A stretch of 64,000 nucleotides of DNA. Source: Onchidella celtica (taxonomy: Eukaryota > Mollusca > Gastropoda > Systellommatophora > Onchidiidae). Of this stretch, positions 36,241-46,817 are shown piece by piece. Within the stretch, counting starts at the first letter, position 1; every line of letters begins with the position of its first letter. The notes below the pieces were generated by a model. That model was not told the DNA's origin. It saw only the letters and a list, made by a program, of their open reading frames with translations, and searched no databases. The position numbers were made by a program, and so were the translations under genes. The stretch is taken from positions 68,291,714 to 68,355,713 of the forward strand of contig OZ007570.1 of assembly GCA_963931925.1 (NCBI GenBank), written 5' to 3'.

Positions 36241-38050
36241 TCACTTTGACTGACAGCTTCTCTCGTGGCTTATTCTACCAATGTTTGACCCGAGAGTGCG
36301 ATGGCAGTGATTGCAGGTCAGTCTTTTGGGTTCACTTTGGCGAGTGTTTTCATTCCGCCTCTGTCGTTTTGTCAGGTATGTTTCTTTTGCCTTGAAGTCT
36401 ATTGCGAGCGTGCCACTGCGCAATTTTTGTCTCCATCTGCTTCGATCACTTGCAAGGTTCTCCCATTCATTGGGGTCGATGTTGAATGCTTTCATCGTGA
36501 CCTTGCAAGTGTCTTTGAATCGCAGATGTGGCCTACCTCTGGGTCGGTTGCCAGTAGCAAGTTCCCCGTAGAGAATTTGTCTGGGGATGCGATCATTTTC
36601 CATACGGTGGAGATGTCCAAGCCACCGCAGTCTTTTTTTGCCTAGGAGAGCCTGAGTTGATGGAATGTTGGCTCGGCTCAGAACTTCGATATTTGAGATC
36701 CTGTCTTGCCACTTGATCTTGAGAATTTTGCGTAGGCAGCGCAGGTGGAAGGAGTTGAGGGATCTTTCATGTTTGGAGTAGGTGGTCCATGTCTCTGAGC
36801 CATACAGCAGGGTGCTTAGGACGCAAGTTTGGTACACGAGTACCTTTGTTTTGATGGTCAGCTTGCTATTGTTCCACACCCTTTTTGAGAGTTTGCCAAA
36901 AGCTGTGGCCGCCTTTCCTATTCTGGCATTTATTTCAGTTGTTATGTCTGTGTTACCACTGATGGTTGAGCCTAGGTAGCAGAATTTTCCCACTTGCTCC
37001 AGAGGAGAGCCATTCAGCATGATTGGGTTGGAGTTTCTCAAGCCTTGTGTCAAAACTACAGTTTTTGAGACACTGATCTTTAGCATGAATTTGTCACAGG
37101 CTTTGGCAAGGCTATTGATGAGAGCCTGGAGCGTGGTTTCATCGTGGGCCACGATTGCAGCATCATCTGCGAAGAGGAGCTCTTGTAACATAATATGCTC
37201 TGTACGAGATTTTGCTTTTAGTCTGGCAACATTAAAAATGGAGCCGTCCACTCTGGTGTTAATAAGTACTCCACCTGAACATTGACCAAAGGCATTCTTG
37301 AGTAGGGCTGCAAAATATATACCAAATAAGGTAGGAGCAAGAACACATCCCTGCTTCACACCGCTGTTTACAGCAAATGAATTGGATGTGCAGCCCTCAA
37401 AGTTGACACATGCCCTCATGTCAGTGTGGAAGGATGCAATAAGTTTTAGCAATGTTGGTGGACAGCCTATGGATTTAAGGACTGCATACAGGCCAGATCG
37501 GCTTACGGTGTCGAAAGCCTTTGTTAGGTCCACAAAGCATGTTATAAGCGGCCTGTTTTGTTCTTTACATTTTTCTTGGATTTGCCGAAGTGCAAATATC
37601 ATGTCAATAGTTGATCGTTTGCTTCGAAAGCCACATTGTGTTTCTGGTAAGACTTTTTCCGCCAGTTGTTGAAGGCGGCAGAGGATGACGCGAGCAAAAG
37701 CCTTTCCAGTAATGCTGAGGAGGGATATGCCTCGATAGTTGTTGCAGTCGCCTTTGTCTCCTTTGTTCTTGTAAAGTGTGACAATTTTGGCGTCTCTCAT
37801 ATCATGTGGTATCACGCCTTCTTTCCAACACTGCAGTAACAGATTATACAGGTGTGGTAAAAGTGGGCCTTTTAGGTCTTTTAATACCTCTGCAGGAATG
37901 TTGTCACTTCCTGTGGCTTTTCCAGCAGACAGGTGGTCGATTGCATTGGAAAGCTCGACTAAGGAAGGTTCAGCGTCAAGTTCGGCCATTATTGGCAGTT
38001 TTTGGAGGTGTTCCTAAAAATCTGGTGGAATATTTTTCTCAGTTGAATAC
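36241..38050 (-). pseudogene. RTE-like LINE: reverse transcriptase part
   Basis: Minus-strand frame running from the LTR insertion point to a stop at 36241; the longest uninterrupted part starts at 37989 (582 codons). It shows the RT fingers (ATGSDNIPAEVL; TLYKNKGD; GISLLSITGKAFARVIL), CGFRSKRSTIDMIFALRQIQ, FVDLTKAFDTV, SGVKQGCVLAPTLF and the catalytic FADDAA box. A C-terminal thumb/linker with SETWTTY and RWLGHLHRM follows. The terminus carries a CNHC...HERSC zinc knuckle. It would copy element RNA at a nicked target site. It is separated from its endonuclease by the LTR insertion and carries TAG at 38014-38016, so this copy cannot make the full protein. Confidence 0.9.
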
Positions 38051-39234
38051 TGTCACAAATCCCAGACTGGGAGATGTAATAAGTTATGACAGGACAACAA
38101 TCACGAACAAACAAGTTAACACTTAACAGAACAATCCATCAGACTCACACATTTATTAAACATAATTATACATATAATAGCGCAATTACATATATTATAC
38201 TATTGAAATGACTGCCGTACAACGGCCTTATTCTCACACACACGCTCCCTCGGATCCACAATCCGGTAGTTACTCCTACAGGCACTTCGGCCTCAGCCTC
38301 TCCCCTCAGGGTCTTAATAGTACATTAATGATTCACTGGCACCGCAGTCTCTCAATATCACCTTCCTATTGTCATACGCCTTAGCACTCCCCTAGCACCT
38401 CAGCAGGGCAATAACACGTTATTATTTCCATAGCCATCAACATGGCAACAACATAATATCAGTTCACTAGCCTATCAACATGGCAACAACATAGTATCTC
38501 ATTCACTCTCATATCTACGTCCCTGCCCGTGGCCTGACTGCCACGACTTTATGTGCCTCTACTGTCCTGCACTGACAGCCTCACTTCTGGCCTATGTGTG
38601 GCCTCCGGCCCTATGCTGGCCTATCCCCTGTGCTCATCGAGGTGGCTCTGCGGCCCGTCCCCGACACCTACAAGAATAACATTACATTGGTATAATACCC
38701 TACCATTTCTATTCACTCCACCTCTCCTTACAATCCATGAAGCGTACACACACTAGTTCACCTTTCACTCACCACACATCTTACGGTAACACACCTCCAT
38801 CGGAGTACACACTACTCACTCGCGCTACAAATCCATGAACTCACTTTCATCTATCGCTCATGGCGCACATTGCTATATTCAATATCAAGGACTTCCACAT
38901 TCCTCACATATACTTATTCACATCATGGTAATAGACGAATATAATATAATACATCAATCATAACAATCAATCAACGTTCTACATACCAGTCATAACTGGA
39001 AAGACTCTCACTAGTCTTCTCGACTGCTCCCTTTATGTCTGCCCGATGGGCTATTATTCACAGATCCGCTCCCTAGGACCTTCTAACTTGCAGTGATAGT
39101 TATACAGCGCTTTCGCCTCCTTCAGACCCCCCACTCATGACATGCACGACTTTTCTTCCCTGTCTCCGTGCGTTAATTTTACTCTCCTCCTTTCCCCCCG
39201 TAATTATTAACTATCGCTCACTCCACTCGTGACA
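38051..39234 (-). mobile_element. 3' LTR of the Gmr1-like element
   Basis: 1184 bp with TGTCAC...GTGACA inverted tips. It is near identical to the solo LTR at 12522-13758 over its plus-left ~970 bp and more diverged in the ~210-260 bp at the plus-right end, which is the U3 side. It presumably carries the polyadenylation signal for the element and, in an intact copy, the promoter. Confidence 0.85.
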
Positions 39235-39252
39235 TCATCCCCCACCCCAAAA
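39235..39252 (-). promoter_or_regulatory. Polypurine tract
   Basis: On the minus strand, TTTTGGGGTGGGGGATGA abuts the LTR start TGTCAC. A G-rich tract at this place is the usual plus-strand primer of LTR retrotransposons. Its position, just after the RNase H stop region and directly before the LTR, supports the call. Confidence 0.6.
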
Positions 39253-39587
39253 AAATTAATGCAATTAATTTCAAATCGCATCAAGATGACTGTCAACGAG
39301 TGAGCCTGAGCAATACCTACATTAAAAATGACCTACCAGTTCCCCTAGTATATAGAATACCGAAATCAGGGGAAAACATGGGGATCAATATGGCCTGCAA
39401 TATGCATATATGTGTCACATCATGAATAGCTAACTAACCACAATACTTAATACAGAATCAAAAACCATTCAACCTATCAACCATTCTTCATATCATATTT
39501 ATAATGTCAATATTTTAAAGTCGACTCATTCACACAGATCCTGTCAATGTTCCTGTCCTCAGATGTATAAGCTGCTGAACTCCTGCC

Positions 39588-41437
39588 CTAGGCTCGACTA
39601 AGGTAGTCGGCGATATGATTGCTGGTTCCTGGAATTGGTTGAATAACGAAGGTATACGGCTGCAAAGCCAATGCCCATCTAGACAAGCGTGGGCTGGACG
39701 AACGATTCTTCGACAAAAATGTCAGTGGCTTGTGGTCCGTCTGGATACAAAATTCTCGTCCCATGAGATAACGTCCTAGTTTCTGGACGGACCAGACAAT
39801 GGCAAGACACTCACGCTCTATCACAGAATACTTTCTTTCTCTCTGCAATAACTTCCTACTGACATAACATACAGGATGGAGACATTCGTTCTTCTCCTGT
39901 AGAAGACAAGCGCCGACACCAGAGTCCGACGCATCCGTTCTGAGGATAAAATTAGATCGGAAATCGGGTAATATCAAAATGGGTGACGATGATAATGCTG
40001 TCACCAAATTATCAAATGATGTCTGACATTCAGACGTCCACTGGACCTTATCGGGTTGTCCCTTCTTAGTAAGGTCAGTAAGAGAAGATGACAAGGAGGA
40101 AAAATTTGGAATGAACTTTCTGTAATAATTTAAAATTCCCACTAAGCTTCTGACTTGTTTCTTTGTTTTAGGGATTTGCAACCCTACTAACTTGTCAATT
40201 TTTGTTTCTTCAGGTCTCTGAACACCTCTACCCACAATATGTCCTAAGAATATTATCTCTGGACATGCCAACTCCATCTTTGCGGGTTTAGCAGTTAACC
40301 CAAAATGACGTAATCGTTGAAAAATTACTGTTAGTGTCTGAATATGATCAGACCATGTCGACGTATGGCATGCTATATCGTCAAAGAATGACACGACATT
40401 AGGTATGTCCTTCAACACTAATCTCATTAATCGTGCAAACGTCGCTGGCGCGTTTACCAACCCAAATGGCATGACCTTAAATTGGAATAATCCAATGGGC
40501 GTTTGGAACGCCGTGTATTGTTTAGACTCCTCAGTAAGCGGGATTTCCCAATACCCTTTCGTCAAATCTATCTTGGAAAACCACGTGGACCCGGCCAATG
40601 AAGCTATTAATTCCTCCTGAAACGGAATAGGCTCCCTATCGCCTACCGTAATAGTGTTCAATCTTCGAAAATCAATACAGAACCGCACCGATCCATCAAG
40701 TTTTTTCACAAGGACGATGGGTGATGAATACGGCGATGTTGATGGTTCTATCACATCTAACTTCAACATTGACTCAACTTCCTTTATGACTCTATCTCTC
40801 GAAGAAAAAGGCAGCGGATACGGTCTAAGAAATACTGGCTTATCCGAAGTCAACTTTATTTGGTGCTGGATCACCGTAGTGCGACCCGGCAAATCCGTAA
40901 CAACGTCCGGGAATGACGCTAACAGGGTCTCAAGTTCCCTACTCCTTGAACTCGTAAGGTCAGGGTTAATTTTTACGTCCCTGTAACCTTGTGTCGGAGT
41001 TAACTCCGGCAATTGAATTTGTAACTCTTCCTGCGCCTCGGTGTCGCTTACGTCACAGTCCAACTGGTCTACGACCCCCGTACAAGCGATAGAGAAGACA
41101 GTCTCCTCTGGTCTTGTCTGTGCACACAGATACTGTGGTCTCTCATAAAATCTCTGTAGCATATTAACATGGAAAACCTTACTCGCTCCATCAATGTGGA
41201 TAGCGTAATCTACCTTTGAAACAACTCGCTCAATAACATAAGGGCCTTTCCATGTCATCAATAACTTATTATGGTCCGTAGGTAACAACAGCAGAACCTT
41301 GTCTCCTGGCTTAAAAATTCTCAGTTTGGAACCTCTATCTTTATAGTCTTTTGCTCTTTTCGAAGCGATACCAGACGCTTCTTCCGCTATAGTGCGCGCT
41401 GCAGATAGTCTTTCTCTTAAATCAACAAGGTACTGAA
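39588..41437 (-). pseudogene. Gmr1-like pol: integrase C-terminus, RT and RNase H
   Basis: Minus-strand frame ending at TAG 39588. The first ~38 codons from the ATG at 41552 are out-of-frame antecedent sequence; recognisable homology starts near 41437 with LVDLRERLSAARTIAEEASG. Next come FKPGDKVLLLLPTDHNKLL and WKGPYVIERV (the GPY-type integrase C-terminal domain), then RT with SSPIVLVKKLDGSVRFCIDF, KIDLTKGYWEIPL, QFKVMPFGLVNAPATF and the catalytic box FFDD at about 40379-40396. RNase H follows with LRTDASDSGVGACLL and ends ...IADYLSRA. The integrase core, with its catalytic D,D,E residues, should lie between the zinc domain and this region and is missing. FFDD differs from the common YIDD/FLDD. 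Domain-broken copy, hence pseudogene. Confidence 0.85.
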
Positions 41438-43758
41438 ACCTTTTTAAACGGTTCCGAAACCGTGGGGATCTTTTGAAGAGGAGCCTGGGGTGTACGACCA
41501 CTATGCGTCGTCTTTTGGCACGCCCTGCACGTCTTACAATATAACCGCACATCTCTGTATACTGACGGCCAATAAAAATCTTTCAGAACTCTCTCCTTGG
41601 TTCTAGTACTTCCCATATGACCCGCTAATGGAACATCATGGGCCAGACGCAATACTGTTGCGATCAGCAACGCTGGCACAACGACCTGCTTTAAAATGGA
41701 GGACACCGTTACATACTTACGGAACAGAATGCCCGCCTGAACAAAAAAAGAAGATGACCCGTTCTTATATCTCCTCGTTTTCTCGGTTCGCGCTTCCCCA
41801 AAACATGGGTTTAATGATGGGTCCTCCCTTTGTAATCTCGCCAAGCGCTCTGGCGTGATATCTAGATTGACCGCTGGCGTAGCCAAAGGTCTAATCTTAT
41901 CTTTATCGGCTACCCGTCGGCGTGTTTCGACCGCGGCGCAAAAGTCAATACCTTTTGATTGCGACCATGCTTGCACGTTCTCATCGGAAGGGGAACCTAC
42001 CCGGGATACATTCCCAATGATGAGCTGGGCGCCTGGAAAACAACCAACGACTGCTTCGACTTCCCCGCTAAGGAAAGGTGTATCTATCATTATTTTTGCC
42101 ATGGGTAATTTCTCAATGGCCCCCGAAAATTGGATGCACGGGACAGTCTCACCTGTAAGCTGTGAATCCCGAATGCAATCCCTATGCACTCCCACAACGG
42201 TAGATCCTGTATCTCGTAAAACCGAGACCGGTTCGTCCCCAACAAACCCCGGATAAACCCTAAGACCACCTCCTGTATGACATGAATTTATAACGGGGAT
42301 CTTTCTCCCACAAGGTAAAACACCGGAAGATAATAACTTCTCACAACTGGGACACTTAGAATACTGTCCGCCTCCGTTGTCCGATGTAACGCACGCAGCC
42401 GCATGATGAAATTTATTTGGGGAACATGGACTGGAGCTACTGTCCACGTTCGCCGCTATCCTACCTGCCGGGCAGTTCACGCTGATGTGATCTGCTCTTC
42501 CGCAGTTCCAACACTTCGCGGCCCTACACTCGCGCGAAAAGTGACCCACGCGTCCGCAAGTCCAACACTCCGCTCCCTGTGCTGCACTAGGCCTGGGTCC
42601 CCGTGACCCATCGCGACCGGAACTAGAGTCCCTATGCCGTCGGTCATCGGCAAAGGTCACAACTCGCCCCCGGCCATTACCGCGACCTAGCCCTCCTGCT
42701 CGGTCAAACTTACCGGATCCATATGCCGGTGATTGGTGATAGCCCCTACGCTGCCCCTGGGCTTGCCCGCTATAGGCACCACGCTGACGCGACCTGTCCC
42801 CAAGTCCTGCCGGCGACCCCTCGACAACGGCGACGTACCCAGCATCTTGGACGTACGCCCTGGCGACTGGTTTGGACGGATGCGCCGTACGGTATGCCTC
42901 CGCCAACTTAGACGCCTCCTGCACCGTCGCGGGTTCGTTCTCTTTCAGGAAAGCCACCAGATCTTTGTGGCACGACGCGTACAGCTGGTCACGGATCATT
43001 AGGTCTTTCAGTTTAGCGAAATCCGTGCCCACATGCGCCAAGTCTACCCAGTTCGCGAAATACTCAGTTAGTCTCGCGACGAAGGCAGCAAAGTCCTCCC
43101 TGGTATCTGCACGTGCCCGCCTAAACTGCTCCCGGAAATATTCCTCGGTACGCGCAAATCGGCGAAGCAGCAAAGCCTTCAGCTTATCGTAATCTTGCAC
43201 GTCTTCGCGCTGTAGCTCTTTAAAGTAGGTTAACGCTCGCCCCTGCAATAGAGACGCCAGGTACGTGGCCCATAATTCCTTATTTTCCCCCCATTGCAAT
43301 TGTGCGTTCAGTTCGAACCTGTAAAGGAAGGCGTCTATGTCGTCCTTCCGGTCGTCGAACGTAGGGAGCTTAATCCTAACGCCACCTTTATTGTGTACCT
43401 GCCGCTCAACTGTTTCTGTTGGCGCATTCTTTTTGATTTCCAACTCCGCTATTCTCATTCGCGTCTCTCTCTCCTGTTGGTTATCCCTAGTTTCTATCTC
43501 CCTTAACCTTATCTCCCTCTCCTGCTCCTGAGCCCTAGCCTCTCTTTCCTGTTGCTTAAACTCCCTTTCCTGTTGCTGAGCCTCTAACTCCTTTAACTTA
43601 AACTCTCTTTCCTCTTCCTGAGCCTTTTTTTCCTGCTCTCTATCCTTAGCACGCTCATCGCGCATTTCTGCCTGCTGTTCTTTAATCCAGCCGCGTAGCT
43701 CTTCTCCCTCCAGGCCAAGTTCCTTACCCAACTTCATTAATTGTTGGAGTTCCGCCAT
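41431..43758 (-). pseudogene. Gmr1-like gag, protease and integrase zinc domain
   Basis: ATG at 43756-43758 (MAELQQLMKLGKELG...). Residues ~20-115 are a highly charged Glu/Arg/Gln coiled coil; ~125-300 look like a capsid/SCAN-like gag domain (KLPTFDDRKDDIDAFLYRFE). Two CCHC knuckles lie at ~396-435 (CWTCGRVGHFSREC, CWNCGRADHISVNC). A retropepsin site DTGST lies near 515. The integrase H2C2 zinc domain is at ~700-745 (AHDVPLAGHMG...CKTCRACQ). The frame runs on into VSEPFKKVSV, where the catalytic core should begin, then switches frame and stops at once. It would form the particle, process it and bind nucleic acid, but the integrase it feeds into is broken. The 778-codon frame itself is intact. 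Confidence 0.85.
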
Positions 43759-44675
43759 TTCACAGATTTATGGTTATGGTATGTATTCTATGAAAACGGC
43801 TACCCTGTCGGTATGATTACTAGCAACACGACCAGAGACCTGAGATCACACCAGATATAACAATACCCAATTGTCTCAAATACAATTCAGAAATTTACGT
43901 ACTTCCTAACTAATTCTATATTTATAAAATGTATTGCCCTATTAATAATAAAAAAGAGTAGAAAAGACAATAATAAGGAAATTCAGTACAAGGACCACAA
44001 GTACGTCAAGGACAACGAACCAGACTAGGACAAAGCTTCTACAAAAAAAAACTATAATGGAAAAAAAAATGCAACCTACTACGCCGATTACACTACACGG
44101 TACGAACAAGAACAGAGTCTGAAAAAAAAGAACGTATCTACAGAAAGGTAGAAGAGGGACAAGAGAAACGTCTTCCTAAAACAACGAGGAAGATAGAACG
44201 CTACAATCTAAACAAAAATACAGGTCCCTACAGAACTGGTCACTGTGATGAACGAAGTTCCAAAGTTTACCACACCTTTTTAAAAGGATAAACTAAGTTC
44301 AACACAGCAAACCCGCGCCACCGCCCGTATAACCTATAACGACAACAACAGCAAAAACAGGGGAAAAGACAGATTAAAGGAACAGCCCACAATCCAGGGC
44401 ACAAAAATTTTGACTTTCACTTAACTTTTGAAATTTTGAGTAAAACTCCTCCCTTTAATCGGAGCTCTGGCTGCTCGTCTCCTCAGGCTGCACGCACACA
44501 CTCTGGAAAGTTTAAATACAAATTAATACCTATTCATAGCAATACATGCATCAATATACATTCATTATTATACATAAATCATATCATGAAATGTCCATTC
44601 ATCCAACGAACAAGACAGCACAATTACCTACTAACTAACTACAACTAAATATTACGAAAATGGACGAGTCACAAT
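43759..44675 (-). other. Leader (5' UTR) of the Gmr1-like element
   Basis: 917 bp between gag and the primer-binding site. AT-rich with several purine runs on the plus strand (44041-44215) and no coding frame. It would hold the packaging signals in an intact element. No LTR sequence is found anywhere in it. Confidence 0.6.
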
Positions 44676-44688
44676 GGACGAGCCCCCA
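44676..44688 (-). promoter_or_regulatory. Primer-binding site (tRNA-Pro type)
   Basis: On the minus strand TGGGGGCTCGTCC, one base after the LTR tip. It equals the first 13 bases of the classical tRNA-Pro primer-binding site (TGGGGGCTCGTCCGGGAT), after which it diverges. Position and sequence both fit initiation of minus-strand DNA synthesis. Confidence 0.75.
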
Positions 44689-44689
44689 A

Positions 44690-44720
44690 TGTCACAAATC
44701 CCAGTCTGGGATTTGTGACA
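44690..44720. other. 31-bp perfect palindrome in place of the 5' LTR
   Basis: TGTCACAAATCCCAG, a single T, then CTGGGATTTGTGACA: 15-bp arms around one base. The left arm equals the first 15 bases of the LTR (its U5 tip in element orientation); the right arm is its exact inverse and abuts the duplication AATAC. The native U3 tip (CTCCACTCGTGACA) is absent. Confidence 0.9.
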
Positions 44721-46131
44721 AATACAACAGAGAGTAATGCTCTACCCACCTATTCAGTTGTTCATTTTTATCTGTGATGGGTTCACCATTTACAGACTTA
44801 AGTGGGGCGCTTTTGGTGATGATTGGCCCAAGAGCTACTTTCATCTGACTAAAGGCGGTTTTCATATCTCCCTTTTCATTTGCCTCTTGTATGCTGTTAC
44901 ACAAGTCTGTCCAGTATTTGTTGGCGCAACGTCTTACCTCCAGCTGAAGTTTAGCTTTTGCATTTTTCAAACAAGTTTTTGTACTCTGATTGCAATTTTT
45001 GTTATACTCATTGAAAGCAGATTTCTTTTGCTCAATGAGAGGTAGGAGAATTTCGCTGTTCTGGGCTACCCAGTCGTTGTTTGAAACTTTATGCTGTCCA
45101 AAAGACTTGATGGCACAGTCATGAATTTTTGAACTGAGAGTGTTCCATGTTTCATCTACCGAGTCGCATTGGGTGACATTATCCATGCTTTCAGCAAATA
45201 ACCTTTCAAATGACTTTCTATTTGATTCATCTCTGATTGCTGTTACATTGATCTTAGGGATTGAAGGGGCTTTTGATCTGTATATTTTCTTGGCCGAAAT
45301 TTTGATTTTGCTGACTACCAGTGCATGGTCGGTGTCACAGTCAGCACTGTGGAGGGAACGAGTTATTTTTATACAGCCCAAACTCTTCCTCCTTGAGAGA
45401 ATAAGATCTAATTGATGCCAATGGCCAGACCTGGGATGGCGCCATGATGTTCTTTGGCATCTCTTAAGGTCAAAGTACGTGTTTGTAACACATAATGAGT
45501 TTACGGAGCATAGCTCCAGAAGGCGCTGCCCGTTTTCGTTGATGTTGCCAATGCCGAAGTGCCCAATGCACTTTGGCCATGCGGAGTGATCTGCTCCCAC
45601 TCGAGCGTTAAAGTCACCCAGAATTAGCAGGCCTTCGGTGAGAGGGATGTTGTGGAGAGTCCTCTGCAATGCCTCGTAGAAAATGTCTTTGGTTTCGTCA
45701 GAGGAGGTAAGTGTTGGGGCATAGACACAGATAATGTTGGTAAAACCAGACCGGGTGTTCAGTCTGAGTGTCATGATGCGTTCTGACACTCCAATTGGAG
45801 TTGCGATCGAATTGATAAGGGAGTTTTTTACGGCGAAGCCCACGCCGTGGATTCTCGGCTGTTCGCTGCTAAGGCCCTGCCAGAAGAAGGTGTAGTTTTC
45901 TTCTTTGACTGACCCGGAGTCGGGAAGTCGAGTTTCTTGAAGGGCAGCGATGTCGATGTTTAGTAGCTGAAGTTCTCGATCAATAATTTGGGATGTCCTG
46001 ATGGAGTCAATATTAGTGAGATCTTGCTGTTGCAAGCCTGGGCGCATTGTTCTGACGTTCCAGGTACCAAGTTTTAGTATTTTTCTGTTTTTGCCAGGTG
46101 CACACTTTACGTCAGCTTTTTGACTTTTGGT
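44721..46131 (-). pseudogene. RTE-like LINE: endonuclease part
   Basis: Minus-strand frame open from just after a TAG (46132-46134) to the LTR insertion. It contains the APE-type endonuclease motifs in order: LGTWNVRT, LQETRLPDSG, VYAPTL, ILGDFNARVG, TSWRHPRSGHWHQLD and DTDHALV, then a basic linker leading to RT. This nicks target DNA to prime reverse transcription. The first ATG (46045-46047) lies inside the first motif, too late to make a complete domain. The intact copy at 59155-63401 likewise lacks an early ATG. The frame runs a few codons into LTR sequence (SQIPDWDL) before stopping, an artefact of the insertion. Confidence 0.88.
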
Positions 46132-46808
46132 CTAGCTCCAACCACCTTATGAAGCAGGCTGACGTGGCGGAACAACACCCAACTGCCTGGGGGCTGCCCA
46201 GGTTACGGCGGGCGGTAGTTGATCAATACAGCTGAAAAGCCGCTCCCACCGACAGAGGGGACCCCTGGCGCTCATCCGTACGCCAAATGGATTGAGCTTA
46301 TCACCGGTAACTGCCACCTCCCGTGTTGTGCCCATCCGTAACGGATGGCTGGAGTGTCCTCTCCAAATCGGAAATGGGTGGGCTTATAGAGGAGAGACAG
46401 ACGCTTGCCAAGCCCGAGCAAACGCCTCCTCGTTTTGCTGCCTTGCCTGGGCTATTTTTAAGAGATGGTGCTTTGCCCAGAGGCACCACCCCTCTCTCTG
46501 CCATTCTAGTTAAACCCAAGGGAGAGACCAGGTCAATACATTTGGAACTAGTCCGGCTGCAGGAGATGCTGGAAGCCAGTTTGATGCAGTTCTCCCTGAC
46601 AACCACCTTCGGGTCTCCACTCCTGATTTTCTGTCTGGGTTTACTCCCATAGCCTTTGCTATCATAGCAACACACAAGGCAGTGTGGTATTTGTATTCAG
46701 GGTTACCTTCCCCTAGTCTTCCTCTCTCCCGAGATGACCCACAAGACAGTGGGGGTGACAGTAGCAGGCTGTATTGTGTACTGTCATACAATAGCAGAAA
46801 ACTCTGGC
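46132..46808 (-). other. 5' region of the split RTE-like LINE
   Basis: GC-richer than the flanks and bounded on its outer side by the 9-bp duplication. It holds minus-strand open frames of 62 and 124 codons (46147-46335, 46301-46675) that I do not recognise. They may be upstream ORFs or remnants of a first ORF. A promoter would be expected here. Confidence 0.5.
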
Positions 46809-46817
46809 CTCATAATA

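Larger units (their letters stand above)
38051..44720 (-). mobile_element. Gmr1-like LTR retrotransposon nested in the LINE, TSD AATAC
   Basis: AATAC occurs directly outside both ends (38046-38050 and 44721-44725), proving insertion into the LINE. Minus-strand order: 31-bp palindromic end, primer-binding site, ~0.92-kb leader, gag, protease, integrase zinc domain, integrase C-terminal domain, RT, RNase H, purine tract, 1184-bp 3' LTR. RT is Ty3/gypsy-type, but integrase precedes RT as in Ty1/copia. That order is characteristic of the Gmr1 group of gypsy-like elements. Two major defects are visible: the integrase catalytic core is deleted and the 5' LTR is absent. It therefore cannot be autonomous. 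A solo LTR of the family lies at 12522-13758. Confidence 0.85.
36188..46808 (-). mobile_element. RTE-like LINE, near full length, split by an LTR element; TSD CTCATAATA
   Basis: The identical 9-mer CTCATAATA flanks the unit at 36179-36187 and 46809-46817. Without the nested LTR element (38051-44720) and one copy of its AATAC duplication, the LINE is about 3.95 kb. Reading the minus strand, it holds a ~680-bp GC-rich 5' region (46132-46808), an apurinic-type endonuclease (46131-44721), reverse transcriptase with a C-terminal zinc finger (38050-36241), and a short 3' end with a hairpin. Endonuclease similarity to the CFDP2/BovB type, a single long frame and a short 3' UTR indicate an RTE-like clade; the clade call is less sure than the LINE call. 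The frame is open on both sides of the insertion except for one TAG at 38014-38016, so the copy was quite young when hit. Confidence 0.85.

Noticed and set aside
36301-38126. Plus-strand open frames opposite the LINE RT
   Set aside because: Antisense shadows of the RT frame; no independent motif.
40405-43531. Plus-strand open frames opposite the LTR element's gag-pol
   Set aside because: Antisense shadows; gag and pol domains on the minus strand explain the openness.
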